Of a DNA stretch of 64,000 bases, positions 44,781 to 54,571 are shown in pieces. The notes below the pieces were generated by a model. That model worked only from the letters and a program-made list of their open reading frames with translations. It was not told the origin of the DNA and did not search any database. Position numbers and translations under genes: made by a program. The stretch covers positions 1 to 64,000 of the forward strand of contig NZ_FNVG01000002.1 of assembly GCF_900107935.1 (NCBI RefSeq), read 5' to 3'. The DNA is from Vibrio hangzhouensis. GTDB taxonomy: Bacteria; Pseudomonadota; Gammaproteobacteria; Enterobacterales; Vibrionaceae. The first letter of the stretch is position 1. The number at the start of each line of letters is the position of its first letter.

Positions 44781-44990
44781 ATGAAAAAAGCACTCCTAAC
44801 AATCATTGCGATGTTTATTGGCTTTGTCGCCATGATGTTCAGTTTATTAATGGCAATCCCACTCACGATTGCTGCCTTTTTCACCGGAAAACGTATAAAA
44901 AAGCAGTTGGACCAAGAATTGGCCCAGCATCAGCAGGCTATGAATGGCAATACGATCGAGGGTGAATATGAAGAAGTCTCATCTAGGTAA
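44781..44990 (+). CDS. Small membrane protein, 69 aa
   Basis: MKKALLTIIAMFIGFVAMMFSLLMAIPLTIAAFFTG gives one long or two short membrane helices. A basic turn (KRIKKQ) and an acidic, soluble C-terminus follow. AGAGGT lies 4-5 nt before the ATG. The coding sequence overlaps the start of the next gene (44968), suggesting coupled translation. No family name is recognised; helix-plus-charged-tail proteins of this kind are frequent small envelope proteins in Vibrio. Confidence 0.7.
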   Translation: MKKALLTIIAMFIGFVAMMFSLLMAIPLTIAAFFTGKRIKKQLDQELAQHQQAMNGNTIEGEYEEVSSR

Positions 44991-45195
44991 AGCGGTATCG
45001 CGCGATATAAGGTTGCGTCATAAGCGAAAACTTGTGGCTCTATCTTTCTATATTTCGGTTTTTGTAAGCTCGGCAGTGATTGGCTGTTCGGTCAAAAGCG
45101 ATGTTACCATCAATCGTCTGGCGGAAAGTTCTACTATGGCCTCAGGGCCTATGACAGTTGCCCTAACAGATATTACCGGAACCTCGCGCAATTAG
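44968..45195 (+). CDS. Small putative lipoprotein, 75 aa
   Basis: ATG at 44968 follows GAGGGTG and overlaps the upstream gene by 23 bp. After a long basic N-region (KKSHLGKAVSRDIRLRHKRK) comes a hydrophobic stretch LVALSFYISVFVSSAVIGC with lipobox VIGC, then a short Ser/Thr-rich mature part. It could be a lipoprotein paired with the upstream membrane protein. The unusually long N-region lowers confidence. The frame also opens at 44944. Confidence 0.5.
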   Translation: MKKSHLGKAVSRDIRLRHKRKLVALSFYISVFVSSAVIGCSVKSDVTINRLAESSTMASGPMTVALTDITGTSRN

Positions 45196-45341
45196 CGACA
45201 GGCTGTCCACTAGCCAATATTTGAGCAAACAGACTGTGCCCCTACTCTATTTTGTTGATATTGATTCCAAAAATGATAAATTGACGATGATTAATTAAAC
45301 ACTTACAATACGTCATACTTATAAATATTAACGATATCTCA

Positions 45342-47264
45342 GTGCTTTCACATCGATTGTGTTTTCTGTTGTTCACTGTCTGCTCCACATTGAGCTCTAC
45401 TCTAGTCTGGGCTGACTTTTCACCCCAGGCCTTGCTCGAAGACAAACCCTATAAACAGATTGCACTGAAACTTCAGTCTCAAGATGTTCACGATCCCCAC
45501 CAAGCATCACTGATGCTGAGCAAACTGCAAGCACAGGCTAAAATTAATGAAGACCCTGTTGCGACTTATTTCTACTATCTTGGTCAATTCAATCACTATC
45601 GCTCATTCAAAAGACCTATTGACGCTCGGCAGTCACTGATTGAGATGAAACAGTTTGCGGTCACGCAAAAACTAGACTGGATGATTGCGGATGCCGACAT
45701 GTGGTTATCAACTTTTGATATCACTGACGGCAACTACAGCAAAGCATTGCAGCGCGCCACAGAAACGCTATTGGTCGCTAAAAGCACAGGATTTATGCAC
45801 CTGGAGGGACGCCTTCACAACCTAATCGCTGTAATTCACTCAACGCAAAATCGCCAGTTACAAGCCAAGCAGCACTATCTGGTTGCCCTTGAGATCTTCA
45901 AAGATATCAATGACGCTCCCTACGTCATCAAAGTCCTATCCAATATTTCTCTCATTTATGCCGACTTAGAGGAGTGGGATAAAGCCCTTGAGTACAATCT
46001 TGAAGGTTATGCGTGGCTGAACAAGCAATCAACGCCATCTACTGAGCAACAGGCTATCCTGGCGATCAACCGGTCCATTATTACCGGAAACCTGGGTGAC
46101 TTCCGCGAACAGGCTCAGTATCTGAAGCTAGCTGATATCAATGCAAACAAACTTGGCGACATTGGTTTAATTGCTACGGTGAAAGGAAACAAGTCTCACA
46201 ACTTAATAGAACAAGGTCATTACGCACAGGCAAGGATTTTAGCCAATGACTGCCTGCGTATAGCCCGTGAAAATTTGCTTAGAAACCAGATACCATATTG
46301 CCTTACCCACTTAGGTCGAGCGCTCACCTACCTGGGAGAGTCCAAAAGCGCTGAATCCCTACTCCTCGAAGCCAAAAGTTCGTTTGTTGCCCTCGATGAC
46401 CCAATCAACACGGTTCGAGCCTACGACTATCTGGCCAAATTCTATGAATTTCAAGGTGAGTTCAAAAACGCTTATCACTATTCCCGCCTATATCAAACGG
46501 AGAATGAGATTCTTCTATTTGATAATCAAAAAAGGGCGCTGTTTGAACTTGAGCAAGTTCACTTAGATATCGAGCGACAAAGTCAGATTATCCAGTTGGA
46601 CACAGAAAACAAACTCAAGCAGGCACGACTTGAACAACAGGATTCCATTGAAAAGATGTGGGTCGCCACTTTTGTCGCTGGCCTGTTTGGTTTTTTGCTG
46701 CTGTTTCGTAGCAAAAGCTCTCTTGAGCAACAAAACGCATCGCTTTTGACCACTAATCACTCCTTAAGAGAGCAAAGTCTGCTTGATCCGCTAACTCGTG
46801 TTCCAAACCGGCGCTTTGCAGAGAATTTCTTAGACGGTCCGAATCTGGAACAGGAATCCGGGCACTTCGCATTAGGGATTATAGATATTGATCATTTCAA
46901 GAATATCAATGACCAACTCGGGCACGCTGCTGGTGATATCGTACTGCAAGAAATTGCCCAAACTCTGAGCGGAAAGCTGCATCCTGCAGAAATACTGGCC
47001 AGATGGGGAGGAGAAGAGTTTTTATTGGTAGTTAAAGCTGAAAGCCTGACAGAATTAAATGTCCGACTAGAACACTTTAAACAGACCGTAGAGATAATAG
47101 ATTTCTATTTTGATGGTGGGCAGATTAATGTCACTGCATCCATAGGGGCGACCTATTTAAGCCAAAGCAATTACCAGAAACAATGGCATTACTATTTCGA
47201 TATTGCTGACAAAAACCTATACAAAGCCAAGTCACAAGGCAGAAACAAAGTCGTGTTCTGTTGA
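45342..47264 (+). CDS. TPR-sensor diguanylate cyclase with GGEEF domain
   Basis: A 640-aa protein with signal peptide (ending STLVWA), a periplasmic region of ~400 residues made of helical TPR-like repeats, a coiled coil, one membrane helix (MWVATFVAGLFGFLLLF, ~residue 445) and a C-terminal GGDEF domain. The active-site motif is GGEEF (RWGGEEF), an active variant; no RxxD inhibitory site is seen at the usual place. It starts with GTG. TPR-GGDEF proteins sense unknown periplasmic cues. It is convergent with the AraC-type gene and is the third GGDEF gene in 16 kb. Confidence 0.9.
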   Translation: MLSHRLCFLLFTVCSTLSSTLVWADFSPQALLEDKPYKQIALKLQSQDVHDPHQASLMLSKLQAQAKINEDPVATYFYYLGQFNHYRSFKRPIDARQSLIEMKQFAVTQKLDWMIADADMWLSTFDITDGNYSKALQRATETLLVAKSTGFMHLEGRLHNLIAVIHSTQNRQLQAKQHYLVALEIFKDINDAPYVIKVLSNISLIYADLEEWDKALEYNLEGYAWLNKQSTPSTEQQAILAINRSIITGNLGDFREQAQYLKLADINANKLGDIGLIATVKGNKSHNLIEQGHYAQARILANDCLRIARENLLRNQIPYCLTHLGRALTYLGESKSAESLLLEAKSSFVALDDPINTVRAYDYLAKFYEFQGEFKNAYHYSRLYQTENEILLFDNQKRALFELEQVHLDIERQSQIIQLDTENKLKQARLEQQDSIEKMWVATFVAGLFGFLLLFRSKSSLEQQNASLLTTNHSLREQSLLDPLTRVPNRRFAENFLDGPNLEQESGHFALGIIDIDHFKNINDQLGHAAGDIVLQEIAQTLSGKLHPAEILARWGGEEFLLVVKAESLTELNVRLEHFKQTVEIIDFYFDGGQINVTASIGATYLSQSNYQKQWHYYFDIADKNLYKAKSQGRNKVVFC

Positions 47265-47299
47265 CTGCCCGGCGACTAAATCGACCCTAACGAAGTTAA

Positions 47300-48307
47300 T
47301 TAAGCCATCTGATAATTTGCCAGATATTGCTTTGGTGTTAATCCACGGTATTTCTTGAACATTCGACTGAAACTGGTCATGTTTCGGTAACCCAGGCTTC
47401 TCGCCACTTGCTCCAAAGGGATACCTAACGCAATCTGTTTCACCGCTTCGCCTGACAGAACATACCCAACAACCGAAGTGAAGTTTAATCCTGTCGCTTG
47501 CAATCGTCTTTGGAGTTGTTGCTCAGACAGTCCTAATAACTCAGATACACGAGCCAACGTCGGTAACCCAAAGTGACGTGAATAATTTACAACCTCATAC
47601 AACACCTTCATGTGATCCTGAGAATCTGGCATATTCAGATAATCATCCAGATCGGCAAAACTCATCGACAACTTTTCAGCAGGAAGCGAGGGCACTTTAC
47701 TGCCAGCCAGGCGCACTTTGTTTGGTAGCCATACCTCGGTTTGATTGTGACCCCATTCAATAGCGCAGCCAAAGTAACGTTCGTACTTAATTTTGTTCTG
47801 TTGGGTGCCGGGAATGCAAACCCGGTCAGGCGTAAAACCTTCCCCCAAATAGCGCTTTATTACATTACACATAAAATTAGCGACTCGAACTCCATCATGA
47901 GCTTTTGCTGGCGCGGAAATCGAATTATTACGGTAGGTCCATTTAATAATGGGCCCGACAACTTCACCACTTAAGTAAGCGCCTGATTGAATACAAGTAA
48001 TGCCAAAATTAATCCTACGAATCGTGGAGGCGAGATCATGGCCAGAAAAGAACCAGCGGCTGATTGACCCTAACTGTTCAATATTCAATTTACTCACCAA
48101 GTTGAGCACTGCATCAGGGTCACCTGTAACTTGCTCTATATTCTCATAGTATTGATTCAGTACAGACACTGGGATAAGCGTCATCGGGTGCTCAAAGACC
48201 GAAGCTGGCAGCCCCAGTTGCTCTGGAGTAATGCCATAAGTAGCTCGAAGGCCATCTGTAAGGCCACGTATCCCCATCGCTCGAACAAAATAACCGTTCT
48301 CAAACAC
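47300..48307 (-). CDS. AraC-family regulator (OruR/ArgR-like, AraC_binding_2 type)
   Basis: This 335-aa protein has a large N-terminal ligand domain and a C-terminal double HTH (PTLARVSELLGLSEQQLQRRLQATGLNFTSVVGYVLSG..., then IPLEQVARSLGYRNMTSFSRMFKKYRGLTPKQYL). The full-length layout matches the OruR-like AraC subgroup that senses small metabolites. The upstream pair encoding a DUF3302-like protein and an HlyD protein is divergent and may be its target. No operator was recognised. Confidence 0.88.
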   Translation of the reverse strand: MFENGYFVRAMGIRGLTDGLRATYGITPEQLGLPASVFEHPMTLIPVSVLNQYYENIEQVTGDPDAVLNLVSKLNIEQLGSISRWFFSGHDLASTIRRINFGITCIQSGAYLSGEVVGPIIKWTYRNNSISAPAKAHDGVRVANFMCNVIKRYLGEGFTPDRVCIPGTQQNKIKYERYFGCAIEWGHNQTEVWLPNKVRLAGSKVPSLPAEKLSMSFADLDDYLNMPDSQDHMKVLYEVVNYSRHFGLPTLARVSELLGLSEQQLQRRLQATGLNFTSVVGYVLSGEAVKQIALGIPLEQVARSLGYRNMTSFSRMFKKYRGLTPKQYLANYQMA

Positions 48308-48431
48308 CTCAACCTCACTATCATCAATTACCTCAAATCATGCTAATTTTTGATGAAATCTGTCGCTTTGTAAATAATTGTTTCTGCTGTAAGTAAACTT
48401 CACGTTCCTCCAGAACAATTAAGGTTGATGA

Positions 48432-48752
48432 ATGAGCTTACTGAGCGTCCCTTTTGTAGGTACCGGGGCAGACACCGCATTGCATGTTGTCTCAGGTGTT
48501 GTGTTAGTCGCTAGCGTGATTGCTGCGGTTTACGGTTTTTGGCGAATCCACGAACTTCCTATTAACAAAGCACACAGCAGCGACCACCACCAACTAGGGC
48601 TGATTACCGCGCTCACCTGGATTGGATTTATCTGGCACTGGGTTTGGGTGTTGGCAGTCATTATCGCGTTTGTGGATATGGAAAAAGCCATTATTCGCCT
48701 TCGTGACATTTGGAAAAATGAACATACCGATGAGGAGACCACACAATGCTAG
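48432..48752 (+). CDS. DUF3302-like inner-membrane protein
   Basis: A 106-aa protein with three hydrophobic segments (VVLVASVIAAVYGFW, LGLITALTWIGFIWHWVWVLAVIIAF). The HELPINKA...H and FIWHWVWVLA patterns recall YibI (DUF3302), which stands beside an HlyD-type gene in E. coli. It overlaps the HlyD gene by 7 bp, so the two act together. Membership of DUF3302 is judged by eye. Confidence 0.7.
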   Translation: MSLLSVPFVGTGADTALHVVSGVVLVASVIAAVYGFWRIHELPINKAHSSDHHQLGLITALTWIGFIWHWVWVLAVIIAFVDMEKAIIRLRDIWKNEHTDEETTQC

Positions 48753-49969
48753 AAGGCTTAGCGGTATGGGCGCTATTTATTTATCTACTCCGTTTGATTG
48801 GTATGCCTTGGAATAAGTACTCAAAGGGCTTTGCTTACATCGGCGGCACCGGTTGGCTAATGTTCGTTTGGGTTGGTCTTATTAACTACACACCCATGGA
48901 TTTATCGGGTGGTTCTTTGGTACAAGCACCTCACATTCAGCTTCGTCCCGACTCTTCAAACGTATCTGGAAAAGTGATCAAACTTCACATTGAGCCGAAT
49001 CAGCAGATCCACAAGGGTCAGTTGATCTATGAAATTGACCCTAAGCCTTATCAAATCGCGTTTGATCAGGCGGTCATTCAACGCAATGCCGCACAAATCG
49101 CATTAGAGACCGCGATTCAGGATGTTGATATCGCGAAGTCCAGTTACGTCTCCATGCTAAAAAGCGTTGAGACTTCAGAGAGTCAACTACGCTCAGCGAG
49201 AGTCGATTATCAATTACAGCAAAAAATGCTTAAACGCTATCAGGAGCAAAATCAGGCGGTTAGCAATACCATCACCGCCAGCGACATTGACAAGCAGACC
49301 AGCCTGGTTGAAGTTGCAAAGCACAAAGTAAAAACGATTGAAGCACAATTGGCAAAGCGCAAAGTGGACGCGGATAAAGCACGACTGAGTATCGGTAAGT
49401 CCCAGTTAGCCGTCACCAGCAAGGACAATGACCTGAAAAATTTACAAGAGTCAGTCAAACGCGCGCAATGGGACCTCGACAGCACCAAAGTTTACGCCCC
49501 CGCAGATGGGTTTGTGACAAACTTTATTTTGCGTGAAGGACAACTGCTTTCCCGTGTTCCTCGCCTACAGATGTATACAAATGAGAAATATGTCCTGATG
49601 CGCGTCAACCATCAAGCGATTCGCAATATTAAGCCTGGACAAGCGGCAGAATTTTCGACCTCAGTCTATCCTGGTCACGTTTTTTCGGCAGAGGTCGAAG
49701 GCATTGTCGAAGCGACCGGAGAAGCACAGGGTACATTGCTTGCGCTTGATCCATCAGTAAGGGCAACAACAGGAAAGAACCTGAATAACAAGCATCACTT
49801 TGTACGTCTGAAAATTCATGAAACGGACAGCTATGACATTCCGGTGGGATCGGTAGGTTTGGCTTGGATCAGTGGCGAAAAGCCAATCAGTTTCCTGGCT
49901 TTCTTAGATGTTATTCGAGGCATTATTCTTCGGATGAAGTCGCAATTGTACTTCTTTTACTCTATCTAA
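48746..49969 (+). CDS. HlyD-family membrane-fusion protein (YibH-like)
   Basis: A 407-aa adaptor with N-terminal membrane segments, a lipoyl half (DSSNVSGKVIKLHIEPNQQIHKGQLIYEIDPKPYQI), a long alpha-hairpin (~residues 110-230), and the second lipoyl half (LDSTKVYAPADGFVTNFILREGQLL), the EmrA/YibH fold. No cognate transporter lies downstream, so it may work with the DUF3302-like partner or a transporter elsewhere. It ends before a strong terminator. Confidence 0.9.
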   Translation: MLEGLAVWALFIYLLRLIGMPWNKYSKGFAYIGGTGWLMFVWVGLINYTPMDLSGGSLVQAPHIQLRPDSSNVSGKVIKLHIEPNQQIHKGQLIYEIDPKPYQIAFDQAVIQRNAAQIALETAIQDVDIAKSSYVSMLKSVETSESQLRSARVDYQLQQKMLKRYQEQNQAVSNTITASDIDKQTSLVEVAKHKVKTIEAQLAKRKVDADKARLSIGKSQLAVTSKDNDLKNLQESVKRAQWDLDSTKVYAPADGFVTNFILREGQLLSRVPRLQMYTNEKYVLMRVNHQAIRNIKPGQAAEFSTSVYPGHVFSAEVEGIVEATGEAQGTLLALDPSVRATTGKNLNNKHHFVRLKIHETDSYDIPVGSVGLAWISGEKPISFLAFLDVIRGIILRMKSQLYFFYSI

Positions 49970-50012
49970 TCAGTCCACTTACGGTAGCACAATATAGTTA
50001 TCGCTTCCCTTT

Positions 50013-50036
50013 GCCACCCTTTTAGGGTGGCTTTTT
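50013..50036 (+). terminator. Terminator after the HlyD gene
   Basis: GCCACCCT, loop TTT, AGGGTGGC, then TTTTTAATTTT. It lies 44 bp past the stop. Confidence 0.9.
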
Positions 50037-50140
50037 AATTTTAGTGTGCAGGAAAACAGGTTCTGAGGGCAAATCGACAGACACTTGTCTTAATTTTGTC
50101 CTACATTCAAAGAACGGATAATAAGGGAGAATTCGTCGCA

Positions 50141-50791
50141 ATGAAAAAGGTAGCTGTCATACTCAGTGGCTCTGGTGTTTTTGATGGAGCAGAGATTCAC
50201 GAATCGGTACTCGCCCTGCATGCGATTGAGAAAGCAAATGCATCATGGCATTGCTTTGCACCCAATGTAGAGCAATTGCACGTAATAAACCATTTAACCG
50301 GAGAGGTCACCGAAGAGAAACGTAACGTGCTGGTTGAAGCGGCCCGAATCGCCAGAGGGAATATCGAGGACGTGGCAAAACTCAACGTCGACGACTTTGA
50401 TGCGCTGCTGCTGCCAGGAGGATTTGGTGCCGCCAAGAACTTAACCGACTTTGCCCTCAAGGGTGCCGAGTGCTCTATCAATGCCCATGTCGCCAGCGCC
50501 TGCCGAGCGTTTGCTGAAGCCCTAAAACCCGCGGGGTATTTGTGTATCGCTCCTGCCATCATTCCTTTAATTTACCCAGAGAATGTCAAAGCTACTATCG
50601 GCAACGATATCGACACTGCGGCTGGATATAATGCACTGGGAGGGCAGCACGTGGATTGCCCGGTAGACGATTATGTTTTTGATGAACAGCACAAGGTGCT
50701 ATCGACACCCGCTTATATGCTCGCAGAGAACATCTCTCAGGCAGCTAGCGGTATTGATAAACTGGTGGCTAAACTGGTGGCTATTGCCTGA
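50141..50791 (+). CDS. elbB: Glyoxalase/DJ-1-like protein ElbB
   Basis: From ATG 50141 the product is 216 aa, matching ElbB (217 aa). It starts KKVAVILSGSGVFDGAEIHESVL and contains LLLPGGFGAAKNL and the nucleophile-elbow region ACRAFAEA, where the DJ-1/PfpI superfamily carries a Cys nucleophile. ElbB is linked to isoprenoid biosynthesis and has glyoxalase III-type activity in E. coli. A longer frame upstream (from 50096) lacks a ribosome site. The gene stands alone. Confidence 0.9.
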   Translation: MKKVAVILSGSGVFDGAEIHESVLALHAIEKANASWHCFAPNVEQLHVINHLTGEVTEEKRNVLVEAARIARGNIEDVAKLNVDDFDALLLPGGFGAAKNLTDFALKGAECSINAHVASACRAFAEALKPAGYLCIAPAIIPLIYPENVKATIGNDIDTAAGYNALGGQHVDCPVDDYVFDEQHKVLSTPAYMLAENISQAASGIDKLVAKLVAIA

Positions 50792-50985
50792 TTAAGCCAC
50801 TCCTCACTGCCCTACTAACACATTTAACAATCAAGTGGGGCTTTGTAACATTCTGTACTCTTTACATCCTACTTATTTCAAATTCCCTCAATCTCACATA
50901 CAATGCGCCACTCGTTGGCAATCTCGCATTGTATTTTGCCTGCGATTAAACAGATTCAACCATTCACTTTACCGGTGTTTCGAAC

Positions 50986-52827
50986 ATGCTAGATTTTTTG
51001 AAGTCCAGACTTAGCCCTTATTACGAGTTTTGGATCCTGAATGCCTTACTGGCCACACTTATTGGTGCTCGCTATTTTCTCTACTTCCCTGAAGTACCAT
51101 TCGACGGATACCAGTTTTCATTTGCAGTAACCAGTCTGTTTAGCCATATGAGTTTACTCGCACTGGTATTCTGGCTTGTCGGTTTAATCCTATGCTTTTT
51201 GCCACTCAGAGCAAAACGCCCACTTCTGGCGTTAATCGCTACTGTGGCTCTGGCCTTTTTGTTTGTCGACACTATGGTCTTTGGCTTCTATCGCTTCCAT
51301 CTGAACTATCCGGTGCTTTCATTAGTGATGTCCGGACAAATCGTCGAGTTCCCGGCTTCAGCCTGGGCAATGCTTGCATTCGGTTTACTCGCGGTATTTG
51401 GTTTTCAGTGGTGGGCCTTAGGTAAAATGGAGAACAGATCGTTCTCTGTGACCAAGAAGCTGCGCAGAGTATTTTTCCCTCTATTTATCGCAACCACATT
51501 AGCAAGTCACAGCATTCATATCTGGGCTTCAGCGACTGCTTATCAACCGGTATCATTCGTTAACCAGTATTTACCACTATTTTACCCGACCATTGCTAAC
51601 TCGTTCTTGATGAAACATGGCTATATCAGTCGTGAGGAACTGGCAAAAAAGCAGGCTAAAGCACCTAAAATGCAAGGTGGTCTCAACTATCCGTTGAGTC
51701 CTATTGTTGGCGATGCCCCAGAAAACCCCAAGAACATCATGGTGATCCTAATTGACTCCTGGCGCCCGGACACCGTAACTCCGAAGTACATGCCAACGGT
51801 TTATCAAATGTCTCAGGATGGGTTGTCATTTGATAAACACTACTCGTCAGGCAATGCTACCCGCATGGGCACATTCGGCCTGTTTTACGGGTTACCTGGT
51901 CCTTATTGGCATCCAATGCTAGCAAACCAACGTCCTACAGTGCTGATGGACCGACTGCAAGAGTTGAACTACGAGATCGGCGTGTTTACGTCGGCGCACA
52001 TCGAATCGCCTGAGTTCAACCGCACCATCTTCGCTAACATACCAGACCTGCGCATTCGTGGGAAAAGCAAAGGAAATGCTGCCGACAGAGACATTGAGTT
52101 AGTTGATGACTGGGTCAAATGGTACGATTCGAATCAGGACAAACCGAAGTTTTCATTTTTGTTCTTCGATGCGCCACATGGGTTTATCTTCCCTGATGAC
52201 TATGAAACAAAGTTTGAACCAATGTCTGGCCCGAACAACCCATTTGTGCGTAGCAATGATTCGGATCCAGAACCTATCTTTAATCGCTACCGTACCAGCA
52301 CGCATTTCGTAGACAGCAAAATCAAGGATGTGGTCGATAAGCTAAAAGCGGATGGCACCTATGAGGATACTCTAATCATCGTCACCGGGGATCACGGTGA
52401 AGAGCTTAACGATAATGGTCAGAACTTCTGGGGACACAACGGTAACTTTACTGAAGCTCAGATCAAAGTACCGTTCATCATGTTAGGCGCAGGCGTTGAC
52501 AAACAAACCAACCAATGGCCGTCTGGCAAAATGACGACACACTTTGATATGGTGCCAACCATTATGACTAACTACCTTGGTGTCACAAATGCGATTTCTG
52601 ACTATTCCGTTGGTGAAGACTTATATGGTCCATTTGTCGATCGTCCATACACTATTGTGGCAGATTACGGTGACTACTCGGTAGTGTCAGAAGATAAGAT
52701 ATTCTCTCTCAAAGGAAATGGTCTTTATGAGGTCAAAGATGGTCGAAATAGACTACTTCCCGTGCAGGAGATCGACCATGAACGTATGCACTATGCCATA
52801 GAACTTCTTACTCGCTATACTAAATAG
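50986..52827 (+). CDS. YejM/PbgA-like membrane sulfatase-fold protein (DUF3413)
   Basis: A 613-aa inner-membrane protein with five N-terminal membrane helices forming the DUF3413 domain (residues ~15-170). A periplasmic alkaline-phosphatase/sulfatase fold follows, with LIDSWRPDTVTPKYMP (the metal/nucleophile position) and VTGDHGEELNDNGQNFWGHNG. This is the architecture of YejM (PbgA/LapC), which signals lipid A status to LapB/FtsH. Retained sulfatase-like residues leave open a real phosphatase or lipid-transfer role. A terminator follows. Vibrio genomes may carry more than one copy, so orthology to yejM is unproved. Confidence 0.85.
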   Translation: MLDFLKSRLSPYYEFWILNALLATLIGARYFLYFPEVPFDGYQFSFAVTSLFSHMSLLALVFWLVGLILCFLPLRAKRPLLALIATVALAFLFVDTMVFGFYRFHLNYPVLSLVMSGQIVEFPASAWAMLAFGLLAVFGFQWWALGKMENRSFSVTKKLRRVFFPLFIATTLASHSIHIWASATAYQPVSFVNQYLPLFYPTIANSFLMKHGYISREELAKKQAKAPKMQGGLNYPLSPIVGDAPENPKNIMVILIDSWRPDTVTPKYMPTVYQMSQDGLSFDKHYSSGNATRMGTFGLFYGLPGPYWHPMLANQRPTVLMDRLQELNYEIGVFTSAHIESPEFNRTIFANIPDLRIRGKSKGNAADRDIELVDDWVKWYDSNQDKPKFSFLFFDAPHGFIFPDDYETKFEPMSGPNNPFVRSNDSDPEPIFNRYRTSTHFVDSKIKDVVDKLKADGTYEDTLIIVTGDHGEELNDNGQNFWGHNGNFTEAQIKVPFIMLGAGVDKQTNQWPSGKMTTHFDMVPTIMTNYLGVTNAISDYSVGEDLYGPFVDRPYTIVADYGDYSVVSEDKIFSLKGNGLYEVKDGRNRLLPVQEIDHERMHYAIELLTRYTK

Positions 52828-52842
52828 CCATTTCGCAGGAAT

Positions 52843-52868
52843 AGCCCTCTCTAAGAGAGGGCTTTTTT
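52843..52868 (+). terminator. Terminator between the YejM-like and amylase genes
   Basis: AGCCCTCTC, loop TAA, GAGAGGGCT, then TTTTTATAATT. It lies 16 bp beyond the rightward stop and 14 bp before the convergent amylase stop. Confidence 0.9.
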
Positions 52869-52881
52869 ATAATTGTCGCGA

Positions 52882-54240
52882 TTAACTTTGGTTCAGCAGA
52901 ACCTCGGCACTTCCCGCTTTTACTTCAACTTTGTTGGCTGTCTTACTGATACTTTGACAACCAAATATCGAAGCATATTCGGCATCCAGTTCCAGCGTGA
53001 TCGATTTGTCTCTGGTCGATTTGTTGAGCAGCACCAGGCCTTTCTCCCCGCGTTTGAACACCAGCAAGTCATCGTTGGCCTCAACCAGACTGAACGGTTC
53101 ACCATGCACAGTATGACAAAAGGCAATCAGGGCTGACAGGCGCGGCTCTTTCCACCCATCGGTCCATCGTGGCGAACCACTGTCGCTGCGTATCCCACTT
53201 GGATCAAGATCGGAGTAAATCAAAGGTACACCCCCATCTCTGGTCAGGATGTACACTGTGGCTAACCACTCATTTTCTTCCTTCATAACCATGTCACTGA
53301 ACACATCGTTATTTGGGATATCATGAGTAATCGCAAACGTAATCGAGCGCTCATTGGTCAAAGCCTGGCCAAAGCAGTAAGGGTCAATCAACGCCGTCAT
53401 GCTACCCTTTTCTGATTCCAATGCGTCATACACTGTCTTAAATAACGGAAAGTCATAGGCAGCCAGTCTGGTCTGCTCCAAATAGGGCTGCAGGAATAAT
53501 TCATACTCTTCTTCCGTGGCTCCCCCATCTGTAATAATTTCCCCGAACACATGCATTCCGGCCGTGATATCATCAGTAAACACTTGCTTGATATGTTCTA
53601 AAGTTAAGTGTTTTGCCGCGTCTATTCTGAAACCTCTCACACCGAGATCTTTCATCGCTTGCAAGTACGCCTGTTGTTGTGAGACTACATAAGGACTGGA
53701 TCTTAACGTTGGTAAGCCAGGATCTTGCGGCCCCCCCGTTAGTCGGCCGTTTTGCACTTCCCAACGATCTTTCCAGTTTTCAATACCAAACGCTTCGACG
53801 AAATCCTTCTCGTTGAATAGCGGTTGACTCAAATCACCAAACAATTTCTGCTGTTCGAAGTAGCTTTGGTGACTCTGGTAACTAAGCATGTCGGCTTCAC
53901 TCGGATACTGAAGGTCAAGCCTCTGACCTGACTCATTCGCCATATGATTGAAAACAACATCGATGTAGACCCAAATATCCAACGCGCTAAGTGCCGCCAT
54001 CATGGCCTTAAAGTCTTCGGTGTTACCCAATTTGTTATCGATGACACGGTAATCTTGAGGCTGATAAAGTTGCCACCACAACACCTCATTCCCCACACGG
54101 TAAGATTTCATCGGTGGAGAAACCAATACTGTTTTATACCCAGCGGCTTTGATTTCTTCCGCCCTTTCTGTTACCAGAGCATATGGCCAGTCGAATGCGT
54201 GTAAAATCACATTGCTCTGATTCTTATTTGTTTTTGACAT
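52882..54240 (-). CDS. Cytoplasmic GH13 alpha-amylase
   Basis: A 452-aa enzyme with no signal peptide. GH13 motifs: DVVFNHMANESG (~94-105), GFRIDAAKH with nucleophile Asp207, FGEII with acid/base Glu234 and ITHDIPNND with the third acid. It begins VILHAFDWPY, a form found in intracellular or secreted maltooligosaccharide-forming amylases. With the downstream-oriented amylosucrase gene 331 bp upstream on the same strand, and malEFGK elsewhere, it likely trims imported or stored alpha-glucan in the cytoplasm. The C-terminal ~90 residues form the usual beta domain. Confidence 0.87.
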   Translation of the reverse strand: MSKTNKNQSNVILHAFDWPYALVTERAEEIKAAGYKTVLVSPPMKSYRVGNEVLWWQLYQPQDYRVIDNKLGNTEDFKAMMAALSALDIWVYIDVVFNHMANESGQRLDLQYPSEADMLSYQSHQSYFEQQKLFGDLSQPLFNEKDFVEAFGIENWKDRWEVQNGRLTGGPQDPGLPTLRSSPYVVSQQQAYLQAMKDLGVRGFRIDAAKHLTLEHIKQVFTDDITAGMHVFGEIITDGGATEEEYELFLQPYLEQTRLAAYDFPLFKTVYDALESEKGSMTALIDPYCFGQALTNERSITFAITHDIPNNDVFSDMVMKEENEWLATVYILTRDGGVPLIYSDLDPSGIRSDSGSPRWTDGWKEPRLSALIAFCHTVHGEPFSLVEANDDLLVFKRGEKGLVLLNKSTRDKSITLELDAEYASIFGCQSISKTANKVEVKAGSAEVLLNQS

Positions 54241-54571
54241 TAATTAGCCCCCCTTCCACGGGTTCACTGCTATTAATTCAAATTATAGTGATCGACAGAA
54301 ACGATCAATCCTCCCCTAACCATCAATAGGCTGTATGAGGTGACAGGCGTAGGTGATAAAAGTGAGGGGTTTGTTCAAAAAAACTAACGTTTGATTCAGG
54401 TTCGCAAAGGAAAAGCAGCCACTAAACACCTGTATTTTAATTAAAAACCCCTAATCTCATAGCTTTTCATGACTCATCGTTCTTTAAGTAACAAAATATT
54501 ACAATTACAGTGATAGCGAACAAAGCCGTGAACTTAATCACGACTTGTAGGGTTCGTTTGGTCGCAAAAAC
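54241..54571. other. Intergenic region between amylosucrase and amylase genes
   Basis: 331 bp on the leftward path from the amylosucrase gene to the amylase gene. No terminator hairpin of the usual strength was found, and no ORF. It probably holds the amylase promoter; co-transcription cannot be excluded. Confidence 0.4.

Noticed and set aside
44654..44965. 103-codon rightward frame overlapping the 69-aa membrane gene
   Set aside because: It is in another phase and lacks the ribosome site and membrane pattern of the accepted gene.
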